Of a DNA stretch of 64,000 bases, positions 42,966 to 54,265 are shown piece by piece. A program made the position numbers and the translations under genes. The stretch comes from Odontocerum albicorne. Taxonomy: Eukaryota; Arthropoda; Insecta; Trichoptera; Odontoceridae. Under the pieces are notes generated by a model. That model had not been told where the DNA came from and did not search any database. It worked only from the letters and a program-made list of their open reading frames with translations. The stretch spans positions 14,135,238 to 14,199,237 of the forward strand of contig OX463856.1 of assembly GCA_949825065.1 (NCBI GenBank). Reading direction: 5' to 3'. Each line of letters opens with the position of its first letter. The stretch's first letter is position 1.

Positions 42966-43460
42966 TTATGGAATTCAAATAACTTGGTGGCGATTTGGTT
43001 AACTACGATGATCTTCACATGGAAATATGAGACAAAGTAAAGAATGTCGCTGCTGTTTGCAGATGTCTAACTGATGACAAACTTATTGAACAGGTTGTGG
43101 AATTCAAATAACTTGGTGTCGATGTGGTTAACTACGATGATCTCCACATGGAAATATAAGACAGAATAAAGAATATCACTGATGTTAGCACATGTCTAAT
43201 TGATGACAAACTTATTGAACAGGTTATGGAGTTCAAATAACTTGGTGTCGATGGGGTTAACTATGATGATCTCCGCATGGAAATATAAGACAGAGTAAAG
43301 AATGTCGCTGCTGTTAGCAGATGTCTAATTGATGACAAACTTAATGAATAGGTTATGGAATTCAAATAACTTGCTGTCGATGGGGTTAACTACGACGATC
43401 TCCACGTGGAAATATAAGACAGAGTAAAAAATGTCGCTGCTGTTTGTCGACGTCTAATAG
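42966..43460 (+). repeat. 129-bp tandem array of a LINE RT segment
   Basis: Units begin GGA(A/G)TTCAAATAACTTG at 42970, 43099, 43228 and 43357: exactly 129 bp, or 43 codons. Translation of one unit: EFK-stop-LGVDVVNYDDLHMEI-stop-DR(I/V)KN...CLIDDKLIEQV. EFKYLG...E...R..KA...CL is the LINE RT block after the catalytic region. All four units share a stop at the Tyr place, so a pseudogene segment was amplified. A single related copy lies at 391-476. Confidence 0.9.
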
Positions 43461-43489
43461 ATATTTTTTGAAATACTCATAAAGAATGG

Positions 43490-43815
43490 TATAATGGTAT
43501 ATCTGTACTATCTGTGAGGGTAACCATAACTAATGGTATATCTGTACTATATGTGAGGGTAACCATAACTAATGGTATATCTGTACTATCTGTGAGGGTA
43601 ACCATAACTAATGGTATATCTGTACTATCTGTGAGGGTAACCATAACTAATGGTATATCTGTACTATCTGTGAGGGTTACCAGAACTAATGCTATATCTG
43701 TACTATATGTGAGAGTAACCATAACTAATGGTATATCTGTACTATCTGTGAGGGTAACCATAACTAATGGTATCTGTACAATCTGTACTATCTGTGAGGG
43801 TTACCATAACTAACG
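43490..43815. repeat. 39-bp minisatellite, about eight copies
   Basis: Unit GGTATATCTGTACTATCTGT then GAGGGTAACCATAACTAAT. 39 is a multiple of three, so both strands stay open (13-residue repeats); I do not call a gene. Confidence 0.95.
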
Positions 43816-43899
43816 GAATAAAATTGAGAGCAGATACATAAAAAACAAAAGGATACAAAGATATTATTGAATGAACTTTCAGAGTTATTGCAGATAAAA

Positions 43900-44150
43900 T
43901 ACTTAAAAATCAACTAAAAATTCACGTATCCGAGAAATATGTAGAGTAAAAGGTATTACAAGATGGGGTAGATAGAAATTGTAGTAAGTACTGACAAGGT
44001 CACGTAAAAAATGGAAAGATCAAATGTTTCTTAGAATACTCGCTAGCGATCAACCCCAGAAAGACCTTCAATAACAAGGAAGCAAAGCTGGGAATGGACA
44101 TCTCAAGAGAGACAGTCCTGGTAACAGATCTGAAATAAATAATATTAATA
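43900..44150 (+). pseudogene. LINE tail (CRVKxIxRWGR family)
   Basis: IREICRVKGITRWGR then, after a frame change, GHVKKMERSNVS and RPSITRKQSWEW. Same family as 62330-62560 (RWGRSTRRFWRDHLDRMED). It may be the rest of the LINE whose RT segment was amplified upstream. Confidence 0.55.
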
Positions 44151-45499
44151 GAAACAAAATGAAGAATAATAGAAAGAAAATTAAGAATAATTTATTTTTT
44201 TTGTGATTTATTTACAAATTTCCTATCAATGAAATGAAGAAATTGAAACCATTTTAATGCCAAAATTTCTCAGAAATACAGGATCCATATACAAATCAGC
44301 CCAAACCCTAACTGTGACCCTGTTAGAGACACAAGGGGTGAACTTAATAATAAAATGAACATAAAAAGTTTTCATAAGGCAAAGTAAAGTACAATTGGAT
44401 TATGTGAAGGTCAAAAAATGTTATAACACGTAAAATGCACGTGGTTTTTACTTCCTGTAATGTTTTTTAATCAAATAGTACCCAAAAATATTCACAGTGT
44501 AATTTTAAAAATATTTCGTCTCATTTACGCCACAGTATGAAGTTTGGTATGTGAACTTTTTGGTCAGTGCCACAGAATGGTTTTGTTAAATGTCCATTAT
44601 TTAAAAAAAAATCTGCTTCTTCTATTGCTAATATGATTGCATTTTTATAAATAACTGAATTTGACTTCAACTTTATTGAGATTATCAGAGTTTTAAAACA
44701 GACTTAAATGCCTTAAAATAAAATAAAATAGCGAAAACACCTTGACGTTCTGTCGATATTATTTTGTGCAATTCTGTTTTATATTTTCGTTAAAAAAAGC
44801 AACTTTTTTCAGAACACAGACGTTCTCATGGGTCGTGCGGTGTTACTTATTTTTAGGGTACCTCATTTTACGCATTTTTATTTGCGGTCCACACAGCATG
44901 GTTGTAGAATCAACTTCCAAAAGTTATCAGATGTGCACCATCCTTAATCACGATCAAGACAAAATTTTAAAAAAATATTACATTAATCTGAATATCCTTT
45001 AGTACCATTTATTCTTTGTTTTTTACTTTATCCTTGAACGATTTCCTTTCCTCTAGATCTATCATTATTGTTAAGATACTAGAGTAGTTTGATAAAAAAA
45101 GCAAGTGAAATACATCCTTCATAAAGTGACATCACTGCTGGTAGATGCGACGCGAATTAACGTTTGACAGTCACCTGAATCGATCACTTTAACGAAAAAG
45201 TGCAGTCATAAAACATTTTTGTTTATAGAAGTTAACAGTCGTGCAGATCAAAGCCGAGTTATGTGAAGTTCCCGGAGACTCCACTATAACTTCCATTATT
45301 TACGTATGTCTTCTGGTTAGTTAGAAGAGATAAGAACTTGCTAATAAGCTTGACAGATTTTTATACAATGACGTGTTAAATAAATAAATAGCCGAATGAA
45401 TCATATTTTTACTATTAAAAGATGTGAATTTGTTTGCATTAGACGATTTGTCGCTACCATTCATATTAATGTCAAAAGATTGTCACAAAAAAATCCAGC
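44151..45499. other. Unassigned
   Basis: A SINE-A-like scrap TTCTGGTTAGTTAGAAGAGA at 45310-45330. Nothing else. Confidence 0.4.
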
Positions 45500-45600
45500 A
45501 TGAGGCAATATCTTGGGTTCCATCAGGAATCGAACATGTACGTAACAACCTCTGGGGAAAGACAAGCGCTACCAAGAAGGCCAGAAAAATAACCCCTAAA
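45500..45600 (-). repeat. SINE-A head fragment
   Basis: GGGTTCCATCAGGAATCGAAC, then AACCTCTGGGGAAAGACAAG and CTACCAAGAAGGCC. Confidence 0.6.
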
Positions 45601-46034
45601 AGTCAACATTATTTATATAATATTTTTTTTAAATCTTTTTAAATATTTTTTTTTTATTTTCATGATTTAATTTATGTTTTCTCCAAACTTTATTTGCGTC
45701 ATATGTTTATTGTGATTTTCCATATTGAATTTTTTTTGTAATATTACGTCTTTCTCGTTTTCCTTGAAAAACTTTTGAACACATTTTTCGCTGTCAACAC
45801 CATGGCTAACAATTAGATAATCAACCACGTAAGCAAACAAAAATTAATTAATTTTCCCTTCTAAATTGTTTTCTTTAGCCACGTGCTAATTTTTCAACCA
45901 ACCATACAATTGTTAAAATTTTATCCAGCGCTTGATGGAAATTTTACATAATTTATTTTAATGCGTCAGCAGAGAAGCTCTATAAATTATTTCCACTAGT
46001 TGCGACCCGTGAAATATTCACGGAAGTAACACAT
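45601..46034. other. AT-rich, unassigned
   Basis: No recognised element. Confidence 0.4.
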
Positions 46035-46074
46035 ATTCTACATTTATGAAAATATATATTCATAAATGTAGAAT
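46035..46074. repeat. Perfect 16-bp hairpin
   Basis: ATTCTACATTTATGAA (46035-46050), loop AATATATA, TTCATAAATGTAGAAT (46059-46074). Confidence 0.9.
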
Positions 46075-46479
46075 TTGTTTATATATATCATTTATACATC
46101 GTCCCCTTTTATACGCGTTCAAAAATTGTTAGCTAGGTATTTAAAATTCGTTCAGTATAGTTTCCATCTTTTCATTTATCAAGGACCCACCGAGATTCGA
46201 ATTTCGAATTACTTTCGGAGAGAATCCAAGTATTCCTCTCTCGCTCTCTTGTATTCAAAATTCAATTCTCGTATTCTTTCTTCGACGACAACCGTCGTAT
46301 GGGTTTTGGCCTATTTATGCTATTATTCGCTAAAAAACGTAATTTAAAAAAATATTCGAACGTAGATCGCATTCGTTGAATTCACTCCTCAACCCTTATG
46401 TGGGTAAGTTATGGAGAACTCAAAAAGATATTTTATTGCTTTATTTATTTATTTAATGACTAATGTACAATTAACAAAT
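46075..46479. other. Unassigned
   Basis: Frame 46075-46347 (+) unrecognised. Confidence 0.4.
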
Positions 46480-46745
46480 GGCGAGTATATTGCCAAACCG
46501 AAATCTCTTCCAACAAACCAGACTCGAATTAAACCGCCTGCCAATTATATTACATTTTATAATTGTTGTATATGGTACAACTCTTTCAACCAACCAGAAA
46601 AGTGTTTAATCAAACCTTAAGTGAAAACCAGGCTGGTACCTTTTTTAAAACATCTGGTTATCAACTGGATTCAAACCTGCACCCTCCATTTGAATTGAAT
46701 GATTGGCGTCTTACTAATCAAGTCACGGAAGTTGTCAGATTTTTG
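46480..46745 (-). repeat. SINE-A, one partial and one nearly full copy
   Basis: Partial body 46480-46545 (ATATTGCCAAACCGAAATCT), then 46575-46745: CAACCAACCAGAAAAGTG, CCTTAAGTGAAAACCAGGCT, AACTGGATTCAAACCTGCAC, TTACTAATCAAGTCACGGAA. The B box reads (reverse) GGTTTGAATCC. Confidence 0.75.
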
Positions 46746-46917
46746 CTAATGAAAGGTTACAATGATGAACAAAAAAACAAGCAATAAACTTCAAAATTAA
46801 AAAAACAAATAAAAAAGGCCAATTTTGTTTTTGGACAGTCGATCAACATTTTCGACGAAATATGAAGAACGAATACTTCAAGATATTTTTTCAATTCATT
46901 TATTTAAGTTTATTGTT
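46746..46917. other. Spacer
   Basis: No recognised element. Confidence 0.4.
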
Positions 46918-47185
46918 TTTTTAGTCAAATACTGTTTATTCCATTTTATATAACGGTATAACCATACCGGTTTCAAAGTTTTCACCTCATGATCAGCAGA
47001 GCAAGAAAAAACACATAATGAATCAATTGTTTTGTTTGTGCTCCTTCAATAATGAGTCTTGTTTGTACTTCCCTGATGATGAGGTGAAAACCATTATACA
47101 AAGTGGAATAAACAGTATCGGACTATAAAAAAAACAATGTATTTAAGCCTCCACTGTGTTAATTATTCAACTATTATTATTTTTT
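46918..47185. mobile_element. Palindromic PLE-terminal unit (copy g), rearranged
   Basis: Left arm TTAGTCAAATACTGTTTATT...ACCGGTTTCAAAGTTTTCAC, right arm with an internal partial duplication: TTTGTGCTCCTTCAATAATGAG then TTTGTACTTCCCTGATGATG. The GAAACCGGT part is deleted from the right arm. Long end on the right (CTCCACTGTGTTAATTATTC). Target duplication not clear. Confidence 0.7.
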
Positions 47186-47727
47186 TATATTTTCGTACTT
47201 TCTTAGGTTGAATGTGGATCGAAAATAAATAAATGTATTTGCTGAAATGTGTTTTTCTAAAAATTTCAATTGATTTATTATTCGTATATTTAAACCATTA
47301 CGCCGTTTCACAATTATAATAGGCAGATACAGAACACCGAACTTCAAAATATCTTTCATTTCATCTAACTATAATCCCTTAGGTTTCTTCAGTCATGCCT
47401 TACACTCATATTAGCATGGTATATTATAGTTAATATTTATTCTTTCATTTGTTGTACATGCCCTAATCCTCTCAGATTGATCTTCTTCACTTACTGAAAA
47501 CATCAATTTTAATTTCACATTCTCTTTCAACACATTCAAATTGGTGATTTTAACATATGACATGGTCCGGAGACAACTGTTTCTCCGGAACATTGCGTCT
47601 CCGTGCTTAAGACTTAAATAGACAAAGAACTCATGGTTTATCATCACATGTTTTTATACTACCTCGCACGCGAAGAAGCAACAATACCGAGTATCAAGTC
47701 TAACTCATATGAGTATTTTCACCTGGT
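47186..47727. other. Unassigned, possibly antisense LINE end
   Basis: The part at 47390-47560 is C/T-rich in the style of the antisense LINE tails, but I cannot align it. Confidence 0.3.
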
Positions 47728-47741
47728 GAACTCTTTTACTA
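47728..47741. repeat. Target-site duplication, left
   Basis: GAACTCTTTTACTA, identical to 48217-48230. Confidence 0.9.
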
Positions 47742-48216
47742 TACAAAACAAATATTAGAACAATGGTGGCATATGGATATGAAGCATGGACACTGACAGC
47801 TAAATCCACAGAGTTGCTGGATGCCTTCGAGAGAAGAGTACTACGTAGAATCCTGGGTCCCGTGAATGACGGCGAAACCTGGCGAATACGATACAAAGAC
47901 GAGCTGTATAATATCTACAAAGCCCCCAGGTTATCTATACATGTTAGACTGAGCAGATTGAGATGGACCGGACATGTGCAGAGAATGCCGTCATCTCGAG
48001 CACCCAAAAGAATCCTGGAGGGACACCCGGGTGGAAGAAGGAGAGTGGGCAGGCCAATGCTGCGATGGGAGGACGAAGTTGAGAGAGACGCAACCTGGCT
48101 GCTGCAGGCGCAGGATTGGAGGGTCGTGGCGGAAGACAGGAGGAGTTGGAGGCGAAGATTGACGGAGGCCAAAGCTCGATATGGGCTGTAAGACCATCGA
48201 AAGAAAAAGAAAGAAA
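47742..48216 (+). mobile_element. 5'-truncated LINE insertion
   Basis: 475 bp between identical 14-bp duplications, inserted next to a SINE-A copy whose remainder continues at 48231. It holds an uninterrupted C-terminal coding frame, its stop and a short 3' end of GAAA repeats (GAAAGAAAAAGAAAGAAA). Lack of stops and perfect duplications mark it as among the youngest insertions here. Confidence 0.9.
47763..48191 (+). CDS. LINE polyprotein C-terminal fragment (partial)
   Basis: Reads AYGYEAWTLTAKSTELLDAF, ERRVLRRILGPVNDGETWRI, RYKDELYNIYKAPRLSIHVR, LSRLRWTGHVQRMPSSRAPK, GHPGGRRRVGRPMLRWEDEV, then EDRRSWRRRLTEAKARYGL and a stop. This is the region after the RT fingers/palm in a LINE polyprotein; it is not an independent gene, and the ATG is internal to the original frame. 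It is clearly GC-richer than its surroundings, in keeping with a recently arrived copy. Confidence 0.85.
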   Translation: MVAYGYEAWTLTAKSTELLDAFERRVLRRILGPVNDGETWRIRYKDELYNIYKAPRLSIHVRLSRLRWTGHVQRMPSSRAPKRILEGHPGGRRRVGRPMLRWEDEVERDATWLLQAQDWRVVAEDRRSWRRRLTEAKARYGL

Positions 48217-48230
48217 GAACTCTTTTACTA
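48217..48230. repeat. Target-site duplication, right
   Basis: GAACTCTTTTACTA. Confidence 0.9.
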
Positions 48231-48330
48231 GATTGAACTTTTTCGAGTTCCCGATGGTCGAACCAAAAACCATGAAAAAAAGTGATAATTAAGCATCTTA
48301 CCAACTAGGCTACAGAAATCGTCAAAAACA
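48231..48330 (-). repeat. SINE-A head fragment
   Basis: GAGTTCCCGATGGTCGAACC then GCATCTTACCAACTAGGCTA; reverse gives A box TAGCCTAGTTGGTAAGATGC and a B-box relic. Target of the LINE insertion. Confidence 0.7.
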
Positions 48331-49479
48331 CTTATGCATTGACTATAAAGTAATTGACTGGAAATATTTCAAAATATTTAAAAAATGCTAAATGACATTA
48401 AAAAAATATTTTTACTGCTTTGTTGCCGTTCGTCATAATTCCCATGAATACGATATTCTATCACATATGAACTGATGAAAGTAGCACATTTAAAACTTTT
48501 TCAATTACGCACTACCTCTAAATATAATTTTTTTTTCAAAATCCTGTGTTGGGAGAGTGTATCAAATACATTTAATGTTCAAATTTTATGTTCTTACAAC
48601 GTGCGGTCAATTTTGATCATTAAAAGAGTACATATCAAAATTTTAAATTAACAGTGAACATCTCTACAAAGTACAAAATGTATACAATCAAAAGAAGCAC
48701 GCATATATCACAACACACAGCAGGCCAATACCTAGGGCTGTATCCCACGCATGAAAAAAACCACGTATCCAAAAAAAATCGGTAACAAAAATGTACTCGC
48801 ATAATTCGTCCATTCAATGTTTTCAGTGAATACACGTAGGAAAACAAATATTCCTCACGACAATGTGAATCAAAACAATCTAAATCCACGGTGGCGTAAA
48901 TAATTATCGGGTACATTAAACAAAGGGTTCACTAGTTTCCTATTAGTCATTTGTATAAACAGTGCGTAGATTTTTTTCTAACGCTTAAGACGTTAAATTC
49001 AAGTATAAATTTAAAAAAGTTTATAACCATAAGTAAAGCACACAATTTCCAATATGACTTATTTTATTTCAACGGCCAAATAACTTTTCGACACAAATAA
49101 AATTCAACGTTTATGTGTAAAAAGTGTAATACAATGGAACAAAATTAATACAAGATGAATACAATACAATTACAAAGCAAACCTGTATTATTCACTTCAT
49201 TCATTCCGGCAAAAACAACGTTTACACTTTCAAAGGTTAGCAACCCAGTCCTATGAAAGCCCATACAATGGTCATATTGATTGCCTAATTTGTACGGTCT
49301 TTTTATGTTAGAGTTGTACAAATAATTTGTTCCAACTACTTCACTATTGAACAAAACATTTTATCGTGTGGACCTAAAGAAATGTGTAAGTTGGAAAGCT
49401 GAGTTAAAGACTATTGAAATATGAATTGGCAATGTTGTTACATTAAATATTATTTATTTTAATATCTCACAAGGTTGTA
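48331..49479. other. Unassigned
   Basis: Frames at 48635-48916 (-) and 49145-49354 (-) show no known motif. Confidence 0.4.
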
Positions 49480-49575
49480 AGACTGTGGTATCCGACTTAG
49501 TTTTTTTGTTAGTAGACCGTGGTGTCCAACTTAGGTTTTGCTTAAAAAACCATGGTGTCCAACTTAGTTTTTGGT
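49480..49575. repeat. Short tandem repeat, three units of about 38 bp
   Basis: GTGGTGTCCAACTTAG with TTTTTG-type tails, three times. Confidence 0.8.
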
Positions 49576-50144
49576 ACCTGCCGTTAGTTTAAAAAACGTA
49601 AAAATTCCTTTGTATGCTAATATTTTTTTTCTACATGGACATTTACACATATTAGTGGTATAACTAGCATACCGAATCGTAATCTCAAATTGTTCTCACC
49701 AGAGAAATTTCCAAATAAAAAGATGTGTGGCCGTGAGCAAAACTTCGACAACATCTGGGCTAAACTATATTTATCAGTAAGTGTGACGCTGTCATTTTTT
49801 GTGTGAATGTCACTCAGTGTGAAATTAATTTTGTGAAATGTGCTCCATCTATTAGCAGTACAGCGGAGTATACAATTAATCTTCACATTTCTCAGCCAGA
49901 TCTGTCCCCATCCGAAACAGAAATGTTTTTGTTATTTCTGGAATCCATTTTGAAGTTTTCCTACAATGATGAACTTCCACCCTGTCGCAGAACAATGAAT
50001 CATACTGTATTATTATGAAATTATCTGAAATAATTAGTTTTGTGACTGAAGACCTAATTGAGGAAGAGGTTATTTAAAAAAGGTATTATTAATGATTAAA
50101 TCGAGTCAAAACTTAACCAAATTGGTGTATGATACCATTGTGCC
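49576..50144. other. Unassigned
   Basis: No recognised element. Confidence 0.4.
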
Positions 50145-50400
50145 ATTTCCCTGCAGGGGTAGGTAGAGAGGACAGAGCGCTATATCCTTAGTCTTACTCA
50201 ACAAATCAGCCAAAATCAGTTCAAATTATTCCCTAATCACTTTATGCCATATTGTGTCATGCATTGTCATCCGTTGCATTTTTATCAATGTACATATTTA
50301 TTCAACAATTTTTCACTCTCTTCCATGGACACGTTTCTCTCTCATACGTCAAAGTTGGTACTAAAACACTATTGAGGACTATCACCACAGCAGATTGTTT
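50145..50400 (-). repeat. Possible LINE 3' end, antisense
   Basis: GGGGTAGGTAGAGAGGACAG is shared in style with 24390 (GGGGCAGGCAGAGAGGAGAG); on the minus strand this is the CTC-TCTGCC-type end (LSAYP-like) of the LINE tail. The rest is weak. Confidence 0.4.
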
Positions 50401-50624
50401 TACTATCCGATTCAAGTATATGCAATTATAGCACCGCATCGAAATAAATATTCAGGTGCTATTTTTTTAAGTAATGAGACTCAATAAGGAAACATTAAAT
50501 TATTCAGAGTAAAGCGATGAGGACTATTAAAAATTAAGTAAATATAATTGAATTGAGGATAAATTTTATAAACTAGATTACGAACACAGTTAAATGATGT
50601 AAATTTTTTTACGTCCGTCTATAT
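50401..50624. other. Unassigned
   Basis: No recognised element. Confidence 0.4.
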
Positions 50625-50885
50625 TTTTTATTTTACACATGACAAGAAATATACATAATTTGCGAAAAAAACAACAGGTTTTTTAATTAAGACACACAAT
50701 TTTAAAGGATCTGAGTTTGTTGCCTTTCATTTGTCGTGTCCCCAGTAAACTAGGCTTTTGCCTGTATCTCACTGAGGACATATAGCATGTAAAAGTAAAT
50801 CGATACTTCTTTCCAATTTTTGATTATATAAAACCCCTTTGCACATTCTCATCAATCTGACAAACAGTGACACTCAATAACATAT
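50625..50885 (+). repeat. Dispersed repeat C, long copy
   Basis: Repeat C blocks as at 20380, followed by GTAAATCGATACTTCTTTCC, AATTTTTGATTATATAAAA and ATCTGACAAACAGTGACACT, which are shared (reverse) with 58125-58210. Confidence 0.8.
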
Positions 50886-51599
50886 GTATACATCACTCGA
50901 AATCAAACTCCTTACGTCATCACTCCCGACAGACCAAAACATTCATCCCACAATATGCTTAAGATATATAATTATTCGTTGCCCAAGTATACTCGAAAAG
51001 ATGTATTGTACAATAAAGATGTTAATAATTACAAAATGCGAAGTCCTGTTGCTTTTCAGCTTCCAAATAACCAAAACTAGATGAAATCGAATTTGAAATG
51101 CCAGGTAGAAAACAAACGCTCAACCAATAATCCATATAGGTCAGACGTCTTATTTTGTTACATTATTATAAAAGTAATTTTTTATTTTTTTAAATAAAAG
51201 ATTCGAGACACCTGCTCTAAATGATCCCTTATTTCGTTGACTCCACACAACGTTAATATTTCCCAGCGCAATTTCACACGACAATTCACAAACCCCAGTG
51301 CACATCCCAGTTGCAGTAAACAATGCAGTTTCAAACCATACACAATAAACTGCGGTCTCTGTTTGGTTATTCAATTTGCGATTTGTATCTTGTGTGGGTA
51401 AATCAAAACCTCGATTTACGGAAGATGTTGTATTATGATATTTTAGGTTGTCCTTCGCCATCAGGAAAAATCGTGAGTTCATATTGATGACTCTAGTTCG
51501 TATATTGTTGTATTGAGTGCAATCTGTTATACCTCAATGCGTAGAATAATCAAATTAGGAAATAATGAACTCTTAAAAATAAATTAAACATAACTATCA
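50886..51599. other. Unassigned; 110-codon open frame 51150-51482 (-)
   Basis: The frame (MNSRFFLMAKDNLKYHNTTS..., later ETALFTATGMCTGVCELSCE) has no motif that I know and no clear splice or UTR context. Confidence 0.3.
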
Positions 51600-52020
51600 T
51601 ACCCATCACGCCGTGTCCATATTGAAGTAGGCATATCGAACAGATCTCCAATGCAATCTATTCTGGAACACATATTTCGCTTCTATCACATCCACACACC
51701 TCACATGCACACTTACAAAGACTTTCACTATTCTCTTTTCAAATATTTAATTTGGTTGTGCCACGTTTTTAAGAGCTTTCTTAACTTTTGATACATTCAA
51801 TGCTTTTCAAATGGATATTTTTGTGAAATAATCATTTATTCTCTTTTCACAGCCGAATCAACGTAATGCTCCTTTCTTCATTTTAAGTTCTGCAAGTTTT
51901 TTAATCCACCTTCTTTAATAATATTGTCTTTATTTATTAAGTCATATATTGTATTTCCACACATTCTACCCAAAGTTCTTATTTCTATCACATTTATCTA
52001 AAGTCAATGGTTTTTTGTTT
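51600..52020 (-). pseudogene. LINE 3' region, antisense and decayed
   Basis: ATCACGCCGTGTCC, CACATATTTCGCTTCTATCA and ATTTGGTTGTGCCACG match the layout of 24370-24560 and 12841 (reverse LINE ends). Coding text mostly lost. Confidence 0.5.
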
Positions 52021-52607
52021 CGTCCAAATTTCACTTAAGTTGAGATCAGAATACAGCAGTCCTCATTAATACAAATTAACTTAAAACGGGACGTAAAAGT
52101 AGCACAATTTTGGCAAATTTTGTTGCCACCAATCAAACGTAGACGTCAGTGTGATATACCAAAAATTCTAACTTTTAGACCACATGCAATAACAAAAAGA
52201 AGGCAGAAATACATACCTGAAAAAAGGTAACATTAATTCAAAATATGTATATTGAAAAAAGTTTTTTAATGAATATTTAATTATAAAGCTTCTGCGACTC
52301 CAGAATCTTTCAAGTTTAAAAAAAATAATATGTAAATCAGACATTTTTCATAAATAATTTCAAGAGGGGTCCAGAATCTCATTCCCTACGTCCTCCCTTC
52401 TCCGAATCTCTAATTATGAATTCCGTCAAATCTATGAAATCTGTTATTTATGTCTAATTGACAAATAGACAATCTCTATCAGTGAAGAATATTATTTATT
52501 TTATTTTAAATTAACTTAATCTATTCTCCTTTGCAGAACTGTATTAACATTGACATTTTTTTACGCTACATACGGAAATACAATTAAGTGAATATAAAAT
52601 TTACGTT
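52021..52607. other. Unassigned
   Basis: No recognised element. Confidence 0.4.
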
Positions 52608-52860
52608 ACAACAATTAATCTCATACATAAATTAACTTTTTTATAAATAACCATTACAATATAACTTATAAGAATCACAATTACAAAAAAAATTCAACGC
52701 AATAGCTACAAAAAAATCAAACGATACTTAATACAACTATTAATCTCATACACTTGTACAAATTAACTTATTTATTAATAAGCAGTACAGTGTTACTTAT
52801 AACAATTACAAAAAAATGCAACGAAACAATAGCCACAAAAAAATCAAGCATACAAGTACA
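52608..52860. repeat. Diverged tandem duplication, about 126-bp unit
   Basis: Two units: ATTAATCTCATACA, AAATTAACTT, TACAATATAACTTATAA / TACAGTGTTACTTATAA, AATAGC(T/C)ACAAAAAAATCAA. Followed at 53008-53060 by a doubled AGTCCAAATCGTCCCCACAA. Confidence 0.8.
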
Positions 52861-53134
52861 TATGTCACACCCTCATAACAATGTAAAAATTCAACTGTAT
52901 AAGTCACAAACACAATGCGAGGCCGTCCAAACACGGACAACCCGCATAGCATCAAACCAGGTGACATCATTGTAGTAGGGGAATGCAGATACAAACAAAA
53001 ATCAACAGTCCAAATCGTCCCCACAAGTGCAATCAAAAGTCCAAATCGTCCCCACAACACTTAATGTCTCATGATGGTTATATATAACTTTAAAGTCAAG
53101 TGGATAAATGTATATTTAGAAAAAAAAATAGCTC
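52861..53134. other. Spacer with a 20-bp direct repeat
   Basis: AGTCCAAATCGTCCCCACAA occurs twice. Nothing else. Confidence 0.5.
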
Positions 53135-53400
53135 ACCAGTAAATTCCCCGGCCACACTATTGTACTGGATCCGATGGCACGCCAAAGTGAGACGATCGAA
53201 GCACACTGACATGTTTTTTCCTCATTTTGTTTGGAAGAATAGATATGACCGAAGTCATAGATATCCTTATACCCCCGAATTCAATGCGGAAAAAATTCCT
53301 GTGTCATTCGAGGAGAGTAGCACAACGCGGGGCTCGAACCGGTGACCTTTCGCACAGAAGCCCAGTATGTAACCGCACAGCCATGCACCTAACTACTATT
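53135..53400 (-). repeat. SINE-B copy, 3' truncated
   Basis: Minus: head GCATGGCTGTGCGGTTAC (A box), CACCGGTTCGAGCCCCGCG (B box), TTGTGCTACTCTCCTCGAA, then body GGTCATATCTATTCTTCC and CAGTACAATAGTGTGGCCGG, ending before the GAGGGGATCC tail. The B box GGTTCGAGCCC is closer to a true tRNA than in the 24891 copy. Confidence 0.85.
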
Positions 53401-54194
53401 TCAGTAGTTCTAGTGTTCACTTGTATGTATGCACTTGAAATGAAATTCACTTGTATGCACTGAAAATCCTGAGTACATGCAATAGATATGCGCCTTTCTA
53501 GAGTTCATCGAAATTTAAACGTACTAATTGTACATACACTTCCTATATTTATTATTTTCAAGTCAGCCAAGGTGCCTTTCATTACTTCACTGCAGTCAGT
53601 CTTATTATTTAATAACAGCCTCTCCAATAAATATAGCAGAGGACTGAGGAGATGGTGTGTGCAACACATTCCTCAACCGTAATTTACTACAATATCCAGG
53701 GACGTGTCACACTGCCAAAGCGAAAATATTTCATTTATTAATTATTTTCGCTAAAAAGCGAGTCCACGGGTGTTTAAAATTCCGATCTAATAACATATAT
53801 ACGTATATGTTAATTAATAAATTTATATATTTAATTTACGACACAACATGTATTTTATACATGTATAAATGCACATATGACAAGTTAATACAAGTTCTTT
53901 CATTTTTTGACAAAAATACAAAACTTTATCTTAAACTGACATGAAATACAAAAAAGCAGTAGTAATTACAACAAAATAATTGTAAGTGCAAAATTATTTA
54001 ATGTTCAAATATGTATGTATATTTAAATTCAATATATGTATGTATATTATAAAACATTACCAAATTTAACCAAGTAGTAATTGTTGAACACATATTTTAC
54101 AGTGGTAAAGAACTTAGATTTATTATTGGTGGAACAACGCTTACATAGAACATTTCGCACGCGTTAAATAATGCAATTTCACATGCGTGATAGG
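53401..54194. other. AT-rich, unassigned
   Basis: ATGTATGTATATT occurs twice near 54010-54050. Confidence 0.4.
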
Positions 54195-54265
54195 TATACA
54201 GAACACATTCAACGTTTCTATCGAAAAACAGACGTTTCTATCGTAAAATAGATGTTTCTATCAAA
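54195..54265. repeat. About 21-bp tandem repeat, three copies
   Basis: GTTTCTATCG(A/T)AAAA(C/T)AGA-type units. Confidence 0.8.

Noticed and set aside
43060..43350. CTGATGA in each 129-bp unit as a hammerhead core
   Set aside because: No GAAA or stem II at a suitable distance; the text is coding-derived (TDDKLIE).
43477..43813. Repeat-protein-like frames on both strands
   Set aside because: Explained by the 39-bp minisatellite.
47915..48304. Overlapping minus-strand frames of 129 and 109 codons
   Set aside because: They are shadows of the LINE C-terminal frame on the plus strand (47763-48191).
51150..51482. 110-residue protein on the minus strand
   Set aside because: No recognised motif, no promoter or polyadenylation context; kept only as a note in the spacer entry.
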